A DNA stretch of 64,000 bases from G963667075 sp963667075 (GTDB taxonomy: Bacteria > Pseudomonadota > Alphaproteobacteria > Micavibrionales > Micavibrionaceae), in the NCBI GenBank assembly GCA_963667075.1, contig OY762938.1, positions 1,674,001 to 1,738,000 of the forward strand. Reading direction: 5' to 3'. The translations under genes were made by a program, and so were the position numbers. Of the stretch, positions 61,355-64,000 are shown piece by piece (within the stretch, counting starts at the first letter, position 1; each line of letters starts with the position of its first letter). Under the pieces are notes generated by a model. That model was not told the DNA's origin. It did no database searches and saw only the letters and a program-made list of their open reading frames with translations.

Positions 61355-61410
61355 GGGTCTGGTGTTTTTAATAGGTATTCTTAGGTTTTAGAGAAAAAAA
61401 GGTAAAAAAA

Positions 61411-61944
61411 ATGTCTCGATTGGCAAGAAACCCGATTTCGATCCCTGAAGGGGTTACAGTTGAAATTAAGGGGCAGGATGTAAAAGCAAAAGGCGCAAAA
61501 GGCGAATTGTCTTTGCGTGCGCATGATGACGTGACGGTTAAAATGGAAGAGACACAGATCAAAGTTGATCCTGTATCTAACAGCCGTCAGGCCCGTGCCC
61601 TTTGGGGGACGACATGGAGCAATGTCCGCAATATTCTGGTTGGTGTGAGCGAAGGTTATACAAAAAATCTTGAACTCAAAGGTGTTGGTTATCGTGCACA
61701 GTTGCAGGGCAGTGATCTTGTGCTTCAACTCGGTTTTAGCCATGAAGTTCGTTATCCTGTGCCAGCGGGCATTCAGATAGTGGTTGATAAGCAGACATTA
61801 GTCTCTATTACGGGGATTGATAAGCAAAAGGTTGGTCAGGTCGCGGCGGAAATTCGTTCTTACCGTAAGCCTGAGCCTTATAAAGGGAAGGGTGTTCATT
61901 ATCAGGGTGAGCAAATCTTCCGTAAAGAAGGTAAGAAGAAATAA
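61411..61944 (+). CDS. rplF: 50S ribosomal protein L6
   Basis: A 177-residue two-domain protein near the sarcin-ricin loop. MSRLARNPISIPEGVTVEIK, LKGVGYRAQLQGSDLVLQLG (core) and RKPEPYKGKGVHYQGEQIFR (core PYKGKGI-type) are standard. Normal length. Confidence 0.98.
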   Translation: MSRLARNPISIPEGVTVEIKGQDVKAKGAKGELSLRAHDDVTVKMEETQIKVDPVSNSRQARALWGTTWSNVRNILVGVSEGYTKNLELKGVGYRAQLQGSDLVLQLGFSHEVRYPVPAGIQIVVDKQTLVSITGIDKQKVGQVAAEIRSYRKPEPYKGKGVHYQGEQIFRKEGKKK

Positions 61945-61971
61945 TTTTTCGAGCATTAAAGGATTAAGAAA

Positions 61972-62340
61972 ATGCCTATTGGAAAAAGAAAAGAAACGAG
62001 ATCAGAGCGTCGTGCTCGCCGTGTTAGAGCAAAGCTTTCCCGCATTAATCGTGCTGGTTTGCCGCGTTTGTCTGTGTTTCGTTCTAACAAAGAAATTTAT
62101 GCCCAGATCATTGATGATGTTCAAGGCGTAACGTTGGCGGCGGCTTCCAGCCGTGACGCTGATGCGAAGGTAAAGAATGGCGGTAATGTTGAGGGTGCAG
62201 CGGCTGTAGGGAAGCTTGTGGCGGCCCGTGCAAAAAAAGCCGGTGTTGAAAAAGTTCGTTTTGATCGTGGTTCCTACCTTTATCATGGACGCATTAAAGC
62301 TTTGGCAGATGGCGCACGTGACGGCGGTCTGGACTTTTAG
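61972..62340 (+). CDS. rplR: 50S ribosomal protein L18
   Basis: A 122-residue 5S rRNA-binding protein. RRARRVRAKLSRINRAGLPR, LSVFRSNKEIYAQIIDDVQG and FDRGSYLYHGRIKALADGAR identify it. Slightly longer than average at the N-terminus but typical for the class. Confidence 0.98.
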   Translation: MPIGKRKETRSERRARRVRAKLSRINRAGLPRLSVFRSNKEIYAQIIDDVQGVTLAAASSRDADAKVKNGGNVEGAAAVGKLVAARAKKAGVEKVRFDRGSYLYHGRIKALADGARDGGLDF

Positions 62341-62367
62341 AGATTTAAAGATTTTAAGGATAAGAAA

Positions 62368-62949
62368 ATGGCAAGAGCAGCAGACAACAAAAGAGATCAA
62401 AGAAACGAAGAGCCTGAGCTGAATGAACGCTTGGTGGCCGTTAACCGCGTAGCAAAAGTGGTTAAAGGTGGCCGTCGTTTTGGTTTCGCCGCCCTGGTCG
62501 TCGTCGGTGACGAAAGAGGCCGTGTTGGGACAGGCCATGGTAAAGCACGTGAAGTGCCGGAAGCTATTCAAAAGGCAACGCAGCAAGCGAAAAGAAACAT
62601 GATTCGTGTTGCGCTTCGTGAAGGCCGTACGCTTCATCATGATGTTCAGGGGCGTTATGGGGCTGGTAAAGTTTATTTGCGTTCAGCACCTGCTGGTACA
62701 GGTATTATTGCAGGTGGTCCTTTACGTGCTATATTTGAGGCACTTGGTGTACAGGACGTTGTTGCGAAATCTATTGGTTCCAGTAATCCCTACAACATGG
62801 TAAAAGCGACTTTTGAAGCGTTGAAGGCAACGCAGAGCCCACGCCATGTAGCTTCTCGCCGTAGTAAAAAGGTGAGTGATATCATCTCCAATCGTGAAGC
62901 TGGTATGGCTAAAACGGAACAGAACGAAACAGAGAATAAAGAGGGATAG
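62368..62949 (+). CDS. rpsE: 30S ribosomal protein S5
   Basis: A 193-residue protein important for decoding fidelity. LVAVNRVAKVVKGGRRFGFA, VGTGHGKAREVPEAIQKATQ and GPLRAIFEALGVQDVVAKSI (core) are present. The C-terminus has about 20 residues beyond the core (MAKTEQNETENKEG), a mild extension. Confidence 0.98.
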   Translation: MARAADNKRDQRNEEPELNERLVAVNRVAKVVKGGRRFGFAALVVVGDERGRVGTGHGKAREVPEAIQKATQQAKRNMIRVALREGRTLHHDVQGRYGAGKVYLRSAPAGTGIIAGGPLRAIFEALGVQDVVAKSIGSSNPYNMVKATFEALKATQSPRHVASRRSKKVSDIISNREAGMAKTEQNETENKEG

Positions 62950-62952
62950 GAT

Positions 62953-63324
62953 ATGGCTGACGAAAAAGAAAAGAAAGCTAAAAAAGCGGCACCAAAAAAG
63001 GCTGCAGCTAAGCCTAAAGCTAAGGCAGAGACAAAAAAGGCTACGCCTAAAAAGGCAGAACCTAAAAAAGCTGTAGCGAAAGCAGCCAAGGCACCGGCCA
63101 AGAAAGAGGCTGCACCTAAGGCTAAGAAAGCAGCGGCTACTAAAACTGTTATTGTAACGCAAACGGGGTCTCCTATTGGTCGTCAAAAATATCAAAGACA
63201 GACCTTGGTTGGTCTCGGTTTGAATAAAATGAACAGAACACGTGAGCTGGAGGATACACCTTCCGTTCGTGGTATGATTGATGCGGTTAAACACCTTGTA
63301 AAAGTCGAGGAAAACGCTGCTTAA
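62953..63324 (+). CDS. rpmD: 50S ribosomal protein L30 with histone-like N-terminal tail
   Basis: A 123-residue L30, twice the usual length of about 60. The L30 domain is the C-terminal half: VTQTGSPIGRQKYQRQTLVG, then LNKMNRTRELEDTPSVRGMI. The first 60 or so residues are almost entirely Lys, Ala, Pro and Glu (EKKAKKAAPKKAAAKPKAKA), resembling histone H1-like tails. The ATG follows the rpsE stop by three bases and AGGGATAGG. There is no in-frame start nearer the domain, so the tail is probably translated. Confidence 0.95.
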   Translation: MADEKEKKAKKAAPKKAAAKPKAKAETKKATPKKAEPKKAVAKAAKAPAKKEAAPKAKKAAATKTVIVTQTGSPIGRQKYQRQTLVGLGLNKMNRTRELEDTPSVRGMIDAVKHLVKVEENAA

Positions 63325-63358
63325 ATTAATAATAAGCCAGTGATAAAGGTTAAGAACA

Positions 63359-63901
63359 ATGAAACTGAATGAATTACAACCAAAAGAAAACTCAAGCCAA
63401 GAGCGCACACGTGTTGGTCGCGGTATTGGGTCTGGTAAGGGCAAAACGTCCGGCCGTGGTCAAAAAGGTCAGAAATCCCGTACGGGTGTTTCCTTAAAAG
63501 GGTTTGAAGGCGGTCAGATGCCGATTTATCGTCGTTTGCCCAAACGCGGTTTTAACAACATTTTTGCTAAGGACTTTGTGACGGTTAATCTGGGGCGTCT
63601 GCAAGAGGCGATTGATGCCAAGGCACTTGATGCAAAAAAAGAAATTAATGAGGATACTCTGGTTGACGCAGGTGTTATTCGTCGTAAGAAAGACGGTGTT
63701 CGTCTTCTCGGTAATGGCGAGTTGAAAGCAAAAATAGCGCTTAAAATCTCAGGTGGTGCAACGAAATCTGCTATAGCGGCTGTTGAAAAAGCAGGCGGTA
63801 AAGTTGAAATTGTTGAGGCTAAGTCAGCGCACAGCGAGAAAAACGCTGAGAGCAAAGGTGCGGCCAGAGGCAAAAAAGCTGAAAAAAAAGCTAAGAAATA
63901 A
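63359..63901 (+). CDS. rplO: 50S ribosomal protein L15 with C-terminal extension
   Basis: A 180-residue protein, usually about 150-160. RVGRGIGSGKGKTSGRGQKG and GFEGGQMPIYRRLPKRGFNN are diagnostic; the second domain ends with AIAAVEKAGGKVEIVEAK. The last 28 or so residues are a Lys/Ala/Glu-rich tail (AARGKKAEKKAKK). It is the last gene in the window and a terminator follows, where secY usually continues the operon. Confidence 0.97.
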   Translation: MKLNELQPKENSSQERTRVGRGIGSGKGKTSGRGQKGQKSRTGVSLKGFEGGQMPIYRRLPKRGFNNIFAKDFVTVNLGRLQEAIDAKALDAKKEINEDTLVDAGVIRRKKDGVRLLGNGELKAKIALKISGGATKSAIAAVEKAGGKVEIVEAKSAHSEKNAESKGAARGKKAEKKAKK

Positions 63902-63929
63902 GCTTATATAAAGAACAAAATCATAAAAG

Positions 63930-63962
63930 AAGGACGCATTCCAAGCAGGATGCGTCCTTTTC
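63930..63962 (+). terminator. Rho-independent terminator after rplO
   Basis: AAGGACGCAT (63930-63939) pairs with ATGCGTCCTT (63950-63959), a perfect 10-bp stem with a 10-base loop, followed by T-rich sequence. It ends the S10-spc transcript here. Confidence 0.9.
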
Positions 63963-64000
63963 TTTGTTTGTTATACCAATTCGCGTTCATTAAATGAGTA

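Noticed and set aside
1..64000. CRISPR arrays, insertion sequences or prophage
   Set aside because: No regularly spaced repeats, transposase or phage structural gene was seen anywhere in the window.

Overview
The window is chromosomal DNA from an alphaproteobacterium, probably a deep-branching or predatory/host-associated type with moderate G+C. The grounds are: the linked series pal-cpoB-tilS-ftsH-glmM-thiD-hisZ-purA, a Caulobacter-type Tad/Cpa pilus cluster with a CpaD lipoprotein, and alphaproteobacterial-style sequences in the ribosomal and RNA polymerase operons. I cannot assign a genus. I see no CRISPR array, phage, integrase, insertion sequence, rRNA gene or tRNA gene.

Layout. (1) 1-2512: rsmI (cut by the left edge), a C39-like cysteine peptidase, yraN and dolP, packed as an operon. 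(2) 2485-4178: three unrecognised genes. (3) 4337-13832: cell envelope and metabolic genes pal, cpoB, tilS, ftsH, glmM, thiD, hisZ, purA. (4) 13884-16500: a membrane-anchored pseudokinase and a partner membrane protein. (5) 16501-16897: a gene-free stretch made of palindromes and a repeat. (6) 16898-30936: a complete Tad pilus locus. Forward genes are two TadE-like pseudopilins, TadG, Flp pilin, CpaA, CpaB, CpaC, CpaD, CpaE, CpaF, TadB and TadC. Opposing genes are TadD, a second pilus N-domain protein and two small paralogues. (7) 31057-48393: secE-nusG-rplKA, then rplJL-rpoB-rpoC. Both usual adjacencies are broken: rplA and rplJ are separated by two genes, and rpoB and rpoC by five. (8) 48530-63901: a small membrane protein, then the str, S10 and spc operons (rpsL to rplO), with one extra small gene between rplW and rplB and a terminator directly after rplO.

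How it works together. Most of the window is housekeeping: ribosome assembly, transcription and its elongation factors, protein export (secE), envelope integrity (Pal, CpoB, DolP, FtsH) and precursor supply (GlmM, PurA, ThiD, HisZ). The Tad block would build a surface-attachment pilus: CpaA processes pilins, CpaF/TadB/TadC power and anchor assembly, CpaC/CpaD form the outer-membrane exit, and CpaE localises the machine.

Most unusual points: (a) a five-gene cassette between rpoB and rpoC whose last two genes are separated and flanked by three copies of one palindromic element, one of them inverted; (b) a small unknown gene inside the S10 operon; (c) a kinase-fold protein lacking the catalytic aspartate, with a C-terminal membrane anchor; (d) ribosomal proteins with extra segments (L30 with a histone-like N-terminal tail, S7 with an acidic insert, L3 and L15 with tails); (e) nested palindromes and direct repeats upstream of the pilus genes.
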